64,000 nucleotides of DNA from contig SRUQ01000003.1 in the NCBI GenBank assembly GCA_004791255.1, positions 396,623-460,622 on the forward strand. The letters are read 5' to 3'. A model generated the notes under the pieces. It did no database searches. It saw nothing but the letters and a program-made list of their open reading frames with translations, and had not been told where the DNA came from. Of the stretch, positions 43,480-52,522 are shown piece by piece. This DNA comes from a bacterium M00.F.Ca.ET.205.01.1.1. Lineage in GTDB: Bacteria > Pseudomonadota > Alphaproteobacteria > Rhizobiales > Rhizobiaceae. The stretch's first letter is position 1, and each line of letters starts with the position of its first letter. The translations under genes and the position numbers were made by a program.

Positions 43480-43512
43480 CGTGACCGGCGCCTGGATCAC
43501 AGGCAACAGCCG

Positions 43513-43896
43513 CTACTCTTCGTGCCGCTTCTGCGCGATCAGGTCGAGGCGCTCGCGGTCGGAACGTTCGCGCTCGTCGCGGCGGCGCACGTCCTTGTAG
43601 GTGCGCTCGACCATGTTGGTGCGCGCGGTGGCCGCGGCGATCAACCCGACCTCCTGCCTGGCGCTTTCCAGGCTCGCCTCCTGGCGCACGACCGCCTGGG
43701 CGATGCGCTTGTGGTAGAGATCGGGAAAGAGGCCGGACAGCGAACTGGACTGATCGAAATGCGCGACCAGTTCCTCGGCCTCGGCCTCGGCTGAACTGGC
43801 CGCGGCCAGGAAGGTGGCATGACGCGTTTCATGCAGTGCCTTCAGCTGCTCCTGCACCTTGACCAGTTTCCTCAGGCGGTCCTTGCGCGTGCTCAT
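43513..43896 (-). CDS. FliJ-like flagellar export chaperone
   Basis: 127 residues, all-helical, heptad-like (RLRKLVKVQEQLKALHETRHATFLAAA). Length, composition and place one base after fliR suggest the FliJ-type coiled coil that serves the export ATPase. Sequence motifs of FliJ are weak, so the name is provisional. Confidence 0.65.
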   Translation of the reverse strand: MSTRKDRLRKLVKVQEQLKALHETRHATFLAAASSAEAEAEELVAHFDQSSSLSGLFPDLYHKRIAQAVVRQEASLESARQEVGLIAAATARTNMVERTYKDVRRRDERERSDRERLDLIAQKRHEE

Positions 43897-43897
43897 G

Positions 43898-44650
43898 TCA
43901 CCTCGCCAGCGTCAGGTCGACGAAGCCGTCGACGAACAGCGACAGCATGGTGCCGACGGCGAAATAGAAGATGAGCATGCCGCCGGCGATGACGAAGGGC
44001 TGGGAGATAAAATAGATCGGGATCTGCGGGGTCAGCTTGTTGACAAAGCCGATCGTCAGGTTGACGAGAATGGCATAGGCGACAAATGGGCTGCCGAGGC
44101 GGATGACCAGGAAGAAAGTGTCCGACACAGTGTCGGTGATATCGACGAGTGCCGCCTGCGGGTTGAAAAAGGCATTGACCGGCGCCACCGTGTAGGACGC
44201 CACCAGCGCGCGCACGATCTCGTGGTCGAAGTCGAAGACGAACAGCATCAGCAGTGCCGAGAACGAGATGATGGCGGTGAGTGCCGCCTGCGGCTCCGGC
44301 TCCTCGATCGCGGGGCCGCCCGAGCCGCCATAGCCGATCAGCATGGCGATGGCCGAGCCCATGAAGCGCAAGGCTTCCATGTAGAGCCTGGTCATGGCGC
44401 CGATCAGGCCGCCGACCAGCAGTTCCGAGATGATCATCGGCACCAGCACCTGCGGGCGCGGATCGACGAAGGGAAAGATCTTGTCCCACAGGAAGGCGAG
44501 CAGTCCGCCGGTGGCGGCGACGGCGACGAACAACCTGACCTGCACCGGCACGCGGGCGCTCGACAGGCCCGGCATCAGCATGAAGCAGGCGCCGATACGG
44601 CAGAAGGCGAGGAACGCCGCGATGACGACGCCTTGCGAGAGAACGCTCAC
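43898..44650 (-). CDS. fliR: Flagellar export-gate protein FliR
   Basis: 250-residue polytopic protein of the type III export gate. GTG start at 44650 (its first bases overlap the flhA TGA). Six hydrophobic segments and signatures [27 protein letters not shown] and [18 protein letters not shown]. It assembles with FliP/FliQ. The flhA-fliR overlap suggests coupled translation. Confidence 0.94.
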   Translation of the reverse strand: MSVLSQGVVIAAFLAFCRIGACFMLMPGLSSARVPVQVRLFVAVAATGGLLAFLWDKIFPFVDPRPQVLVPMIISELLVGGLIGAMTRLYMEALRFMGSAIAMLIGYGGSGGPAIEEPEPQAALTAIISFSALLMLFVFDFDHEIVRALVASYTVAPVNAFFNPQAALVDITDTVSDTFFLVIRLGSPFVAYAILVNLTIGFVNKLTPQIPIYFISQPFVIAGGMLIFYFAVGTMLSLFVDGFVDLTLAR

Positions 44651-46734
44651 GATATGGTCCCGAGCACCCTGATCTCGACGCCCTTGGCGATTTCGACGTG
44701 CGAGAGCACCGGCAGCGTGGTGAACAGGCGCTCGATGATCATGCGCACATAGGGGCGCGCATCGGGCGCGGTAACCAGCACGAAGCGCTCGCCGGCTTCC
44801 AGGTGCTTCTTGATCGCCTTGGTGGCATCCTGGCCGAACTCTTCCAGCTGACGCGGATCGATGTCGAACTCGCGCACCTCGCCCTTGGCGTCGCGCTTGA
44901 GGCTCTGGTGGAAGGCGAGGTCCCAGCGGTTGCCGAGGCGCAGCACCTTGAGCGTGCCGCCCTCCGACAGGTCGCCGCAGATCTGCTGGGCCATGCGGAT
45001 GCGGACATGCTCGACGATCTGCTCGGTGCGGCGCACATGCGGCGCGATCTCGGCGATCGCCTCGATGATGAGGTGCAGGTTGCGGATCGAGACGCGCTCG
45101 GCGAGCAACAGCTTCAGCACCGCCTGCAGGCCGGGATAGGAGATGTGGGTGGTGCAGATCTCGTCGGCGAGCTTGCGGTATTCCTGGTCCTGGCGTTCGA
45201 GCAGCGCTTTCATATCCTTGTAGGACAGAAGCTGCGGCAGGTTGTTGCGGATGACCTCGGAAAGATGGGTGAGCAGCACCGACATGTTGTCGGCGAAGGT
45301 GAAGTTCTCGCGCTTCAAATCCTCGGCGAAGGTTTCGATCACCGAATAGGCGCGCATGCCGAAGGCCGGCTCGCGGATTTCCTCGCCAGGTATCTGCGGG
45401 ATGTCGCGGCTGCCGAGCAGCACCATGATTTCGCCGACCCGCATCTGGTACTCGGCCACCACGGTGCCATGCACCTTGATCTGGTAGCTCTTCGGCGGGA
45501 TGGCGAAATCGTCGGCGACGCGCACTTCCGGCACGACGAAGCCGTATTGCTGGGCGAATTTCTTGCGCATCTTGCCCATGCGGAAGACCAGTTCCTGATG
45601 CGAGACCAAGAGCCGCGTGGAAAGCTGCTTGCCGATCAGCAGCTCGATCTCGGCGGTGGCGAGCGAGGCCTTGACCGAGTTCTTTTCTTCTTCGGCCTTG
45701 GTCACCTTCTCCTGGTTCTTGACGGCTTCGGCCTCCGCGACGGCGCGGTTGTGGCGCAGTGGAATGACGTAGCCGAGCCCGGCCATACCGGCGGCCAGCG
45801 AGAAGAAGGGGAAGAAGGGCAGGCCGGGCATCAGGCCGAGCAGCACCAGCAGCGCCGCAGCCACGTAAAGGGCGCGCGGATGGGCGCCGAGCTGGCCGAA
45901 CACCGCCTGGTTGGTTGAGCCGCGCGTGCCGCCCTTGGAAACCAGCAGGCCGGCGGCGAGCGAAACGATCAGCGCCGGAATCTGCGTGACCAGGCCGTCG
46001 CCGACCGACAGTTTGATGAACACGTCGGCGGCCTCGCCCATGCCCATGCCGTGCCTGATGTAGCCGATGGCGATGCCGCCGACGATGTTGATGGCGGTGA
46101 TGATGAGGCCGGCGATGGCGTCGCCGCGAACGAATTTCGAGGCGCCGTCCATCGAGCCGAAGAAGGAGGATTCTTCTTCGAGTTCGCGGCGGCGCAGTTG
46201 CGCTGTCTTGTCGTCGATCATGCCGGCGGAGAGGTCGGCATCGATCGACATCTGCTTGCCGGGGATGGCGTCGAGGGTGAAGCGGGCGCCGACTTCGGCG
46301 ATACGGGTGGCGCCCTTGGTGATGACGATGAAGTTCACCACGATCAGGATCATGAAGACGATGAGGCCGATGACGAAGTCGCTGGCCATCACCAGCTTGG
46401 AAAAGCCGGCGATGACATAACCGGCGGCATGCGTGCCCTCATTGCCATGTGACAGGATCATGCGCGTGGTAGCGATGTTGAGCGAGAGGCGCAGCATCGT
46501 GGCGATCAGCAGCACGGTCGGGAACGAGGAGAAATCGAGCGGCCGCTGGATCCACAGCGCCACCATCAGGATCAGCACCGAAAGCGCGATCGAGAAGGCG
46601 AGGCCGATATCGATGAGGAAGGCCGGGATCGGCAGGAACAGCACGGCCAGGATGATGACGATGCCGAGCGCGAAGAAGATGTCGCGGCCGTTCTTGGCCA
46701 CCGCGCCGGGCTGGATGCTTTCGCTGATCGCCAT
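44647..46734 (-). CDS. flhA: Flagellar export-gate protein FlhA
   Basis: 695-residue component of the export gate. Eight N-terminal transmembrane helices (to about residue 310) include the conserved FHIPEP-region motif [14 protein letters not shown]. The large cytosolic domain (about 340-690) carries [18 protein letters not shown] and [12 protein letters not shown], the chaperone-docking part. The ATG at 46734 is the right start; an in-frame start 20 codons upstream is unlikely. In other rhizobia fliQ-flhA-fliR are adjacent, whereas here three foreign genes lie upstream. Confidence 0.96.
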   Translation of the reverse strand: MAISESIQPGAVAKNGRDIFFALGIVIILAVLFLPIPAFLIDIGLAFSIALSVLILMVALWIQRPLDFSSFPTVLLIATMLRLSLNIATTRMILSHGNEGTHAAGYVIAGFSKLVMASDFVIGLIVFMILIVVNFIVITKGATRIAEVGARFTLDAIPGKQMSIDADLSAGMIDDKTAQLRRRELEEESSFFGSMDGASKFVRGDAIAGLIITAINIVGGIAIGYIRHGMGMGEAADVFIKLSVGDGLVTQIPALIVSLAAGLLVSKGGTRGSTNQAVFGQLGAHPRALYVAAALLVLLGLMPGLPFFPFFSLAAGMAGLGYVIPLRHNRAVAEAEAVKNQEKVTKAEEEKNSVKASLATAEIELLIGKQLSTRLLVSHQELVFRMGKMRKKFAQQYGFVVPEVRVADDFAIPPKSYQIKVHGTVVAEYQMRVGEIMVLLGSRDIPQIPGEEIREPAFGMRAYSVIETFAEDLKRENFTFADNMSVLLTHLSEVIRNNLPQLLSYKDMKALLERQDQEYRKLADEICTTHISYPGLQAVLKLLLAERVSIRNLHLIIEAIAEIAPHVRRTEQIVEHVRIRMAQQICGDLSEGGTLKVLRLGNRWDLAFHQSLKRDAKGEVREFDIDPRQLEEFGQDATKAIKKHLEAGERFVLVTAPDARPYVRMIIERLFTTLPVLSHVEIAKGVEIRVLGTIS

Positions 46735-46857
46735 TCTCGTCCTCGAACCATAGGCTGCCGAGCATGCGACAGCCCGGCGAGGGTAGCTGGCCAAGCTTGC
46801 GCGAGGGTGGGAGACTGGCTACTGCGCTCTGCCCCGCGGCTTCCAAGAGGAAATCTC

Positions 46858-47157
46858 ATGCTCCTGATTATTGGCACCATCCGGTTGCCGGCCGAGCGGC
46901 TGGATGAGGCGAGACGGGCTATGCAGCGCATGGTTTCGGCCAGCCGTGCCGAGCCCGGCTGCCTCGAATATTCCTATGCGCAGGATGTGTTCGATGCCGG
47001 GCTGATCCGGGTCACCGAAGTGTGGAGCGACAGGGCTTCGCTCGACGCGCATTTCCGTTCGCCGCACCTCGCCGACTGGCGCGCGGCCTGGCCGACGCTC
47101 GAGATCGGCGAGCGCAAGCTGGTGTTGTACGAGGCCGGCGATCCCATGCCGACCTGA
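46858..47157 (+). CDS. Antibiotic biosynthesis monooxygenase (ABM) domain protein
   Basis: 99-residue ferredoxin-like protein. ATG 46858 is preceded by AAGAGGAA. MLLIIGTIRLPAERLDEARRAM and RAEPGCLEYSYAQDV are the ABM/YgiN-type signature. Such proteins oxidise quinols or simply bind small molecules without cofactor. It opens a three-gene block that separates flhA from fliQ. Confidence 0.85.
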   Translation: MLLIIGTIRLPAERLDEARRAMQRMVSASRAEPGCLEYSYAQDVFDAGLIRVTEVWSDRASLDAHFRSPHLADWRAAWPTLEIGERKLVLYEAGDPMPT

Positions 47158-47294
47158 AGGCACTGCGGGCGCTTCAAGCCCGCGCCAAAATAGCGCCGGG
47201 AGGGTTGCTGGCATGGTGGTTGCCATGCGCTGCCGCCCGGCGTATCAGCACGGCAGGCCTTTCAATGCCTTGCTGATATCGGCGAGCCGTACCG

Positions 47295-49091
47295 GTGCTT
47301 TCCAGAAACCAACCGTCCAGAAACCAACCGCAAGTTTATGCCCGCCGGCTGCGCGCGCTGCTGATCCGGTCAGTGCCGCTGCTCGAGGCACGCGGCATCG
47401 CGGTGGTCATCCTGGCCGGCGTGGTCGGCATCATGGCCGGCATCCTGGTCACCGCCATGAGCCAGATCGTACAGGATCTGCACGGCCTGCTGTTTGGCGT
47501 CCAGCCGGGCGGCCGGCTTTCCGGCATGTTCTCGCTCGTCAGTCCGATGCAGGCGATGGTGCCGGCGATCGGCGGCGCCCTGCTTGGGCTGACCGTGATC
47601 TGGCTGAGAATCCGCAAGTTCCGCACGCCGGTCGATCCGATCGAGGCCAACGCGCTCTATGGCGGGCGCATGTCGCTGACCGATACGTTCATCATCGTCG
47701 GGCAGACCATGATCTCCAGCGGCTTCGGCGCTTCGGTCGGGCTCGAGGCCGGCTACACGCAGGTCGGCTCCGGCCTGGCGTCGCGGCTGGCGCGCATGTT
47801 CAAGCTGCGCCGCAATGATGTCCGCGTCCTGGTTGGCTGTGGTGCGGCGGGAGGCATAGCGGCAGCCTTCGACGCGCCGCTGACCGGTGCCTTCTACGGT
47901 TTCGAGTTGGTGATCGGCATCTATTCGGTCGCCAATGTCGCGCCGGTCATGACCGCTGCGATCTGCGCCTCGCTTACCGCGGAGATGTTCGGCGGCGTGC
48001 CGTTCCCACTCGAGCTTGCCGGCCTGCCGGCGCTGACGCCCAGCCAGTACGTGCCGTTCCTGCTGCTCGGGCTGCTTGGCGGCGCGGCGTCGATCGCCAT
48101 CATGCAGCTGGTCACATTGATCGAGCGTGGTTTTAACAGATTATCGGTCGATGCCTCGCTGCGCCCCGTCGTCGGTGGTGTCATTGTCGGCCTTCTGGGG
48201 CTGATCACGCCCCAGGTGCTGTCCAGCGGCCATGGCGCGCTGCATCGCGAATTCGCCATGAATTACGGCCTTGCCGTTGTCGCCAGCGTCTTCGTGCTCA
48301 AGCTCGCGGCATCGGCCATCTCGCTGGGCTCGGGCTTCCGCGGTGGTTTGTTCTTCGCCTCACTGTTCCTCGGCGCATTGCTCGGCAAGGTGTTCGCCGG
48401 CTTGATGGCCATCGTGTCGCCGGCTACCGGCATCGACCCCGCCGTGGCCGCCGTCGTCGGCATGACGTCGCTGGCGGTCGGTGTCGTCGGCGGCCCACTG
48501 ACGATGACGTTCCTGGCGCTGGAATCGACACGCGACCTGACGCTGACCGGCGTGGTGCTGGCCGCCTCTATCATGGCGGCAATCCTGGTGCGCGAAACCT
48601 TCGGCTACTCCTTCTCGACCTGGCGTTTCCACCTGCGCGGCGAGACGATCCGCAGCGCCCATGACGTCGGCTGGATGCGCAGCCTCACCGTCGGTTCGAT
48701 GATGCGCCAGGACATCAGGACCATCGACGCCTCGATGACGCTGGCTGCCTTCCGCCAGGAAATCCCGCTGGGTTCGGCCCAGCGCGTCATCGCCGTCGAC
48801 GCAGGGGACCACTATGTCGGCATGCTGATCGTGGCCGAACTGCACAGTGACCCCGCCGGCGGCGATTTGCCGGTGCGCGATCTTGCCCAGTACAAGGACG
48901 CCGTCCTGGTGCCCAGTATGAACGTGCAGTCCGCCGCCGAGACTTTTCAGCGCGCCGGCGCCGAGGAGCTGGCCGTCGTCGAGGATTTCACCGATCACGT
49001 CGTGCTCGGCCTTTTGACCGAGGGCCATTTGATGCGGCGCTATGCCGAGGAATTGGAAAAGGCGCGCCGGGACCTGTCGGGCGAAGGGTAG
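47295..49091 (+). CDS. ClC-family chloride channel/antiporter with CBS-like tail
   Basis: 598 residues, with GTG start at 47295 (weak ribosome site). About ten membrane helices carry the ClC core motifs. The region matching GREGP reads GLEAG, keeping the gating Glu but not the following Pro. GCGAAGGIAAAFDAPLTGAFYGFE is strongly conserved, and GSGFRGGLFF corresponds to the GxFxP loop. The last 140 residues resemble a CBS pair (GSMMRQDIRTIDASM...). Anion transport is secure; the ion (chloride or fluoride) is not. Confidence 0.88.
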   Translation: MLSRNQPSRNQPQVYARRLRALLIRSVPLLEARGIAVVILAGVVGIMAGILVTAMSQIVQDLHGLLFGVQPGGRLSGMFSLVSPMQAMVPAIGGALLGLTVIWLRIRKFRTPVDPIEANALYGGRMSLTDTFIIVGQTMISSGFGASVGLEAGYTQVGSGLASRLARMFKLRRNDVRVLVGCGAAGGIAAAFDAPLTGAFYGFELVIGIYSVANVAPVMTAAICASLTAEMFGGVPFPLELAGLPALTPSQYVPFLLLGLLGGAASIAIMQLVTLIERGFNRLSVDASLRPVVGGVIVGLLGLITPQVLSSGHGALHREFAMNYGLAVVASVFVLKLAASAISLGSGFRGGLFFASLFLGALLGKVFAGLMAIVSPATGIDPAVAAVVGMTSLAVGVVGGPLTMTFLALESTRDLTLTGVVLAASIMAAILVRETFGYSFSTWRFHLRGETIRSAHDVGWMRSLTVGSMMRQDIRTIDASMTLAAFRQEIPLGSAQRVIAVDAGDHYVGMLIVAELHSDPAGGDLPVRDLAQYKDAVLVPSMNVQSAAETFQRAGAEELAVVEDFTDHVVLGLLTEGHLMRRYAEELEKARRDLSGEG

Positions 49092-49105
49092 GGCGCCGGC
49101 CCTGG

Positions 49106-50749
49106 TCAGTGCTCGATTGGTCCCTTGGCCATCACCAGCGCGGTGCCGGCGGTCGTCGGGCGCTCGATCACACGGCGTACGCGCGGTCCCTCGGTGCCGC
49201 TGTGCAAAGCGCGCAGGCGTTCGCCCACCATCGCGTCGGCATGGGTGATGCGTCCGTTGTGCCTGACATATTCGAGCCAGGTCGGCGTGTGGTAGTGCTC
49301 GATCCAGATGGTGGGGTTCTCGAGATCGCGCGCCAATGTCCAGTTGCGGGCGCCGTCGCGGCGGCGGATGCGGCCGCGCTCGGCCATGGTGGCGAGAAAT
49401 TCCGCCTCGTCCTCCTGCCGGATCACATATTCGATCATGATGGCGATAGGGCCGCTGCGCGGCTTCAGGTCGAGCGCCAGGTGCGGTTCCTTGAAGCGGT
49501 TGAGCGGGTCGAGATTGAGCACCTGCTGCTGCGGCAGCGGCAGAAGAAGGCCGATGGCGCCGCCCGCCAGCATGGCGATGGCGGCAGCGATCAGCGCCGT
49601 CTCGGCGCCATGCGCGTCGGCGACGACGCCCCAGATCCAACTGCCGAGCGCGATGCCGCCGAAGGTGGCGGTCTGGTAGACCGACAGTACCCGGCCGACC
49701 ACCCAGCGCGGCGTTGCCATCTGCACCGTGACGTTGAAATGCGAGAGCGCGATCACCCAGCAGGCGCCGCCGACAAGCAGGCCGAGCGAGGTCTGCCAGG
49801 CATGCTGGCTGACGGCGGCATTGAAGGCGCACAGCGCGAAGCCGGCGAATGCACAGCGCACCATCGTCTCGCTGGAGAGTAATTGCCGCAGCCGCACGCT
49901 GATCAGCGCGCCGCCGACGGCGCCGATGCCGAAGGCGCCAAGCATGATGCCGTAGGTCAGGGCGTCGCCCTTGACGACATCGCGCGCCACCAACGGCAGG
50001 AGCGCCAGCACGGCGCCGGCGCTGAAGCCGAAGGCAGCGCCCCTGACCAGCACCTTGCCGATGTTGGGCGACATGGCGACATAGCGCAGGCCCGCACCCA
50101 TCGCCGCCCCCAGCGACTCCCGCGGCAAGGTCGATACCGGCACGTCCGGCTTCCAGCGCGCCATCACCACGATCAGGCCGATATAGCTGACCGCGTTCGC
50201 GGCGAAGGCTGCCGCCGCACCGGCGGCGGCGACGATGATGCCGCCGATCGCCGGGCCGACGCTGCGGGTCAAATTGAAGCCCATAGAGTTCAGCGCGACG
50301 GCGGCAGGCACCTTGTTGCGGGGAACCATGTCGCCGACGGAAGCCTGCCAGGACGGGCTGTTGAGCGCGGTGCCGCTGTCGATCAGGAAGGTGAAGGCCA
50401 GCAGCGTCCACGGCGTGATCAGGCCGAACCAGGTGAATGCGGTCAGCAGCACCGAGACGACCAGCATGAAGGTCTGGGCGACCAGCATCACCTTGCGCCG
50501 GTCGAAGCTGTCGGCGATGGCGCCGGCGACGAGCGCGAAGAGCATGATCGGCAAGGTGGTCGAGGCCTGGACCAGGGCGACCTGGTAGGGCGAGGTGGCG
50601 ATGGTGGTCATCATCCAGGCGGCGCCGACACCCTGGATAAGGCCGCCGAAATTCGAGACGAGATTTGCGCCCCAGACGGCGCGGAAAATGCCATGCCGGA
50701 ATGGCGCCAGCGCCGAAACGCTCTCGCTTCCCGGCTTCTCGTCAATCAT
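49106..50749 (-). CDS. MFS exporter (MFS_3/EntS type) with C-terminal ABM-like domain
   Basis: 547-residue transporter. Residues about 15-420 form 11-12 membrane helices with the MFS loops GAIADSFDRRKVML and SGTALNSPSWQASVGD-like signatures of the PF05977 group (enterobactin-type exporters). Residues about 425-540 are a soluble ferredoxin-like domain (VIRQEDEAEFLATMAERGRIRRRDGARNW) related to the ABM fold. Substrate unknown. It is convergent with the ClC gene (14 bases apart). Confidence 0.87.
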   Translation of the reverse strand: MIDEKPGSESVSALAPFRHGIFRAVWGANLVSNFGGLIQGVGAAWMMTTIATSPYQVALVQASTTLPIMLFALVAGAIADSFDRRKVMLVAQTFMLVVSVLLTAFTWFGLITPWTLLAFTFLIDSGTALNSPSWQASVGDMVPRNKVPAAVALNSMGFNLTRSVGPAIGGIIVAAAGAAAAFAANAVSYIGLIVVMARWKPDVPVSTLPRESLGAAMGAGLRYVAMSPNIGKVLVRGAAFGFSAGAVLALLPLVARDVVKGDALTYGIMLGAFGIGAVGGALISVRLRQLLSSETMVRCAFAGFALCAFNAAVSQHAWQTSLGLLVGGACWVIALSHFNVTVQMATPRWVVGRVLSVYQTATFGGIALGSWIWGVVADAHGAETALIAAAIAMLAGGAIGLLLPLPQQQVLNLDPLNRFKEPHLALDLKPRSGPIAIMIEYVIRQEDEAEFLATMAERGRIRRRDGARNWTLARDLENPTIWIEHYHTPTWLEYVRHNGRITHADAMVGERLRALHSGTEGPRVRRVIERPTTAGTALVMAKGPIEH

Positions 50750-51009
50750 GGATGGTCCCTACCATGGCGTGCCGATCGTTGCGACGCTCCGTTTCCCCGG
50801 ATCGTTTGCCGAAACTATGGCATCAGCCCAAAAAGCGCGAATGTCTTCCCGAAAAGATCATGGTCCAACAACGAGATAGAGGAGGGCCACGCCGCCTGTT
50901 TCAGCGGATGTCGCTGGCCGCGGCATATTTAGCCGGAACAGGACGAGCCGCAAACGGTGGCTGAAGCGCCGACGCCGATCCAGACCGCCGCGCACTTGCG
51001 CGAGCGGGA
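50750..51009. other. Intergenic region between the MFS gene and fliQ
   Basis: 260 bases downstream of fliQ and upstream of the MFS start, both on the minus strand. It holds the presumed MFS promoter. I saw no terminator hairpin for the fliQ operon, no palindromic repeat and no ORF worth calling. It marks one edge of the cassette that breaks the flagellar run. Confidence 0.45.
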
Positions 51010-51276
51010 TCAGAACCCGTTCTGGATGCGCTCGAAGATGACGTTGGTGAAGGCCGATATCTGGCCGCCGATAAACGGGCCGGTCAGCGCCACCACCAGC
51101 ATGATGGCGACGATTTTCGGCACGAAGGTCAAGGTGATTTCCTGGACCTGCGTCAAGGCCTGGATCAAGGCGATGCCGATACCCACAGCCATGGCGACCA
51201 GCACCACGGGCGCGGAGGCGGTCAGCACCGTCCACACCGCGTACTGGACGATGTCGAGAGCGTCGGCCTCGTTCAT
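51010..51276 (-). CDS. fliQ: Flagellar export-gate protein FliQ
   Basis: 88-residue protein with two transmembrane helices (WTVLTASAPVVLVAMAVGIGIALI and ITLTFVPKIVAIMLVVALTG). The motif QALTQVQEITLTFVPK is diagnostic of FliQ. It is 22 bases after flgD and is the last gene before the inserted cassette. Confidence 0.95.
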   Translation of the reverse strand: MNEADALDIVQYAVWTVLTASAPVVLVAMAVGIGIALIQALTQVQEITLTFVPKIVAIMLVVALTGPFIGGQISAFTNVIFERIQNGF

Positions 51277-51298
51277 GGGTTCGGCCCTGCCGGAAGGG

Positions 51299-51706
51299 TC
51301 AGCTTGCCGCTTTGACCGAGACGCCTGGACCGACCGCCACTTCGGTGCCGTTCTGCAGCACGGCGATGAGGCCGCTGCTGGCCAGACGCACTGACGCCAC
51401 GGTGCCCGTCGTCTTGCCGTCGGCCGACGTGATCGAGCGGCCGATCAGCGCGTCGGCCTGCGAGAGGGCCGAGGACTGCATGATCTGGTCGAGCTTGGTG
51501 TTGGTCTGTACCGACTGCTCGACCTGGGAGAAGGTCGCGAGCTGGGCAACGTATTGGGTCGAATCCATCGGCTTGGTCGGATCCTGGTTCTTCATCTCGG
51601 CGATCAGAAGCTTCAGGAAGGACTGGTAGTCGACAGCGGTCTTGGAGGTCGGCGTGGTGGTCGAATTGGCGCCAACCGGTATCGTCGTCGTCATGTCCAC
51701 GGTCAT
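51299..51706 (-). CDS. flgD: Flagellar hook-assembly scaffold FlgD
   Basis: 135-residue hook cap, shorter than enteric FlgD. FLKLLIAEMKNQDPTKPMDSTQYVAQLATFSQVEQ is the conserved core; the rest is a short Tudor/Fn3-like remnant. Its ATG overlaps the flbT stop by one base. Confidence 0.95.
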   Translation of the reverse strand: MTVDMTTTIPVGANSTTTPTSKTAVDYQSFLKLLIAEMKNQDPTKPMDSTQYVAQLATFSQVEQSVQTNTKLDQIMQSSALSQADALIGRSITSADGKTTGTVASVRLASSGLIAVLQNGTEVAVGPGVSVKAAS

Positions 51707-52149
51707 TAGTAGCGTGCTCCCACGGCCAGTGGGCGCGCGGCGCCCGGAACATCGTCATTGCCGCCCAATGCGCGGCGCTCGAGCGGATAGAGCGAGCGAA
51801 GCGCCTTCAGCGCCTCGTAGATGTGATCCTCACCGACCATGCGGTCGATCTGTTTCAGGCCATTGCCGATCTCGGCATCCTCGAAGCTGGCCAAGAGCAG
51901 CGGCAGCGAGCGGCGGAACATCTCGCGTGCCTCGTCGGCGCCAGCCGGGTTTATCAGCATGACCTGCAGGATGAAATAAAGCTGCCTGAGCGGCGTCGAG
52001 GCGTCCTCGGCCTGGATGACATGACTTTCGAGCAGGAACTGCACGTCGTTCATCAATTCGACGGTGACCTTGCGGTCGACGCGGATGACGGCGCCGTTAA
52101 TGTAGATCTTCTCATTCGGCTTCAGCGATATCTTCAGCGTGTTGGTCAT
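51706..52149 (-). CDS. flbT: FlbT, post-transcriptional regulator of flagellin synthesis
   Basis: 147 residues. In Caulobacter FlbT binds flagellin mRNA and represses its translation until hook completion. KISLKPNEKIYINGAVIRVDRKV and FLLESHVIQAEDASTPLRQLYFILQ are the family signature. Overlaps flaF by four bases. Confidence 0.94.
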   Translation of the reverse strand: MTNTLKISLKPNEKIYINGAVIRVDRKVTVELMNDVQFLLESHVIQAEDASTPLRQLYFILQVMLINPAGADEAREMFRRSLPLLLASFEDAEIGNGLKQIDRMVGEDHIYEALKALRSLYPLERRALGGNDDVPGAARPLAVGARY

Positions 52150-52493
52150 TGAATGCCGTCGCGGATGATCTGGGACACTTCGATCAGCCCTTCGAAATTG
52201 TTAGTGCGGCCCTGGCGGATGTCCTCCGCCTCGCGCAGCAGCCACAGGCCGATGGAAATCAAATTGGCGCGCAATTCCTTGGGCAGCGCATTGTCGCTGG
52301 AGCCGAGATCCTCGACGAAGGTGGTCCAGACACGGTTGGTGAAGTGCAGCGCCTCCACTGCTTCCCTCGAAGCCTGGCCCGCCGCTGCCGCCGCCGCCAG
52401 CATTTCGATGGAGCGGGTGAGCAACTCGCGCTCACGGTCCTTGGCGTCGGAGACAGAGTTGCTCTGGATGTCGGCGTAGGAGAATTGGTACAT
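52146..52493 (-). CDS. flaF: FlaF, flagellin synthesis/secretion regulator
   Basis: 115-residue helical protein. ELLTRSIEMLAAAAAAGQASREAVEAL and LRANLISIGLWLLREAEDIRQGR identify FlaF, which works with FlbT in opposite sense. Its ATG at 52493 lies 29 bases after flgL. Confidence 0.94.
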   Translation of the reverse strand: MYQFSYADIQSNSVSDAKDRERELLTRSIEMLAAAAAAGQASREAVEALHFTNRVWTTFVEDLGSSDNALPKELRANLISIGLWLLREAEDIRQGRTNNFEGLIEVSQIIRDGIQ

Positions 52494-52522
52494 CGGTGGC
52501 TCTACCGTTCCGGTTCAGAATT

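Noticed and set aside
41860..43506. 548-codon open frame on the minus strand
   Set aside because: Antisense shadow of the HerA-like ATPase; the composition is typical of high-GC shadows (His, Arg, Gln, Ala) and no ribosome site supports it.
44698..45918. 406-codon open frame on the plus strand within flhA
   Set aside because: Antisense shadow of a clearly conserved gene.
48360..50411. 683-codon minus-strand frame spanning the ClC and MFS genes
   Set aside because: It is a shadow of two well-supported genes in other frames.
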